Source of the DNA: JBBQZU01 sp038207425
Lineage (GTDB): Bacteria > Bacteroidota > Bacteroidia > Flavobacteriales_D > Cryomorphaceae
Direction of reading: 5' to 3'
Assembly: GCA_038207425.1 (NCBI GenBank)
Contig: JBBQZU010000035.1
Location: 1 to 26,408 of the forward strand
DNA: 26,408 nt
The translations under genes and the position numbers were made by a program. Numbering within the stretch: position 1 is the stretch's first letter; each line of letters begins with the position of its first letter. The notes below the pieces were generated by a model, which saw only the letters and a program-made list of their open reading frames with translations, searched no databases and was not told the DNA's origin. Below, in pieces: positions 26,233-26,408 of the stretch.

Positions 26233-26408
26233 TGAGCTGGTCTCGTTTTTTTGGACAGGAAATTAACAACCCTTAATTTTCTGAACAATGAGAAAAGAAT
26301 GACGAACCTTCCAAGCAAGTTTCAAAGCAAAGATAGCCATCGAGGCTATAAAAGAGCAGTGAACCATAAGCGAGTTAGCTCAAAAGCATCAGTTACACCC
26401 CAACCAGA
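26233..26408 (+). mobile_element. Left end of an IS3-family insertion sequence (runs off the window)
   Basis: The terminal repeat probably starts at TGAGCTGGTCTC (26233) and continues to TTGGACAGG, the layout of many IS3-family left ends, with the transposase frame starting about 55 bases inside. The right end and target duplication lie beyond the window. It has inserted in and truncated the preceding membrane-protein gene. Confidence 0.75.
26288..26408 (+). pseudogene. IS3-type transposase OrfA fragment with two in-frame TGA codons
   Basis: The frame from ATG 26288 reads MRKE, stop, RTFQASFKAKIAIEAIKEQ, stop, TISELAQKHQLHPNQ and leaves the window. This is the helix-turn-helix N-terminus of IS3-family OrfA proteins, where Arg or Lys normally stands at both stop positions; CGA to TGA changes would explain both. 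The copy is therefore probably dead. Confidence 0.8.

Noticed and set aside
7883..26408. TGA reassigned to an amino acid in this genome
   Set aside because: Long intact genes such as prpD and the kinase-linked flavoprotein end in TGA at the right length, so TGA is a working stop.

Overview
The window looks like chromosomal DNA from a free-living Bacteroidetes bacterium (Flavobacteriia or a close relative). Four features point there: several secreted proteins end in a type IX secretion (T9SS) type A sorting domain; good matches to the Bacteroidetes promoter (TTG, about 19 bases, TAnnTTTG) precede genes; starts lack Shine-Dalgarno sites and have A-rich leaders; and the envelope families are typical of the phylum. 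Species cannot be told from the sequence alone.

Layout. (1) 1-5500: two tandem genes for large T9SS-secreted proteins, the first cut by the window edge, each closed by a strong terminator. The second encodes 1507 residues with nine copies of a four-cysteine repeat of about 36 residues. (2) 5500-6260: no protein gene, but a terminator with no gene in front of it, which points to a small structured RNA. (3) 6262-8866: a small helical (TerB-like) protein and a bestrophin-family channel on the minus strand, then a plus-strand lipoprotein gene broken by two in-frame stops and followed 11 bases later by a 64-residue membrane protein. (4) 9055-12124 (minus): a two-gene operon of a cNMP-binding-domain histidine kinase and a response regulator fused to a thioredoxin-reductase-like flavoprotein that lacks the CxxC pair. 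(5) 12385-14094: a SulP anion transporter with a STAS domain. (6) 14219-16853: a stretch of decayed envelope genes (DUF2490 protein, surface-antigen barrel remnant, PorT-like barrel) around one intact small exported protein. (7) 17021-22007: two T9SS-secreted proteases, a subtilisin and a reprolysin-like metalloprotease, which share the same C-terminal module. (8) 22081-25672: a compact prpD-prpB-prpC operon for the methylcitrate pathway of propionyl-CoA use. (9) 25782-26408: a membrane-protein gene cut short by the left end of an IS3-type element whose own orfA carries two in-frame TGA codons.

Taken together, the genes suit a predatory or scavenging heterotroph that secretes proteases and surface proteins through T9SS and oxidises propionyl-CoA from amino acids and odd-chain fatty acids. 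The most notable observations are the clustering of broken envelope genes next to intact long genes, the probable new small RNA, the kinase/flavoprotein pair without redox cysteines, and the nine-repeat cysteine-rich surface protein.
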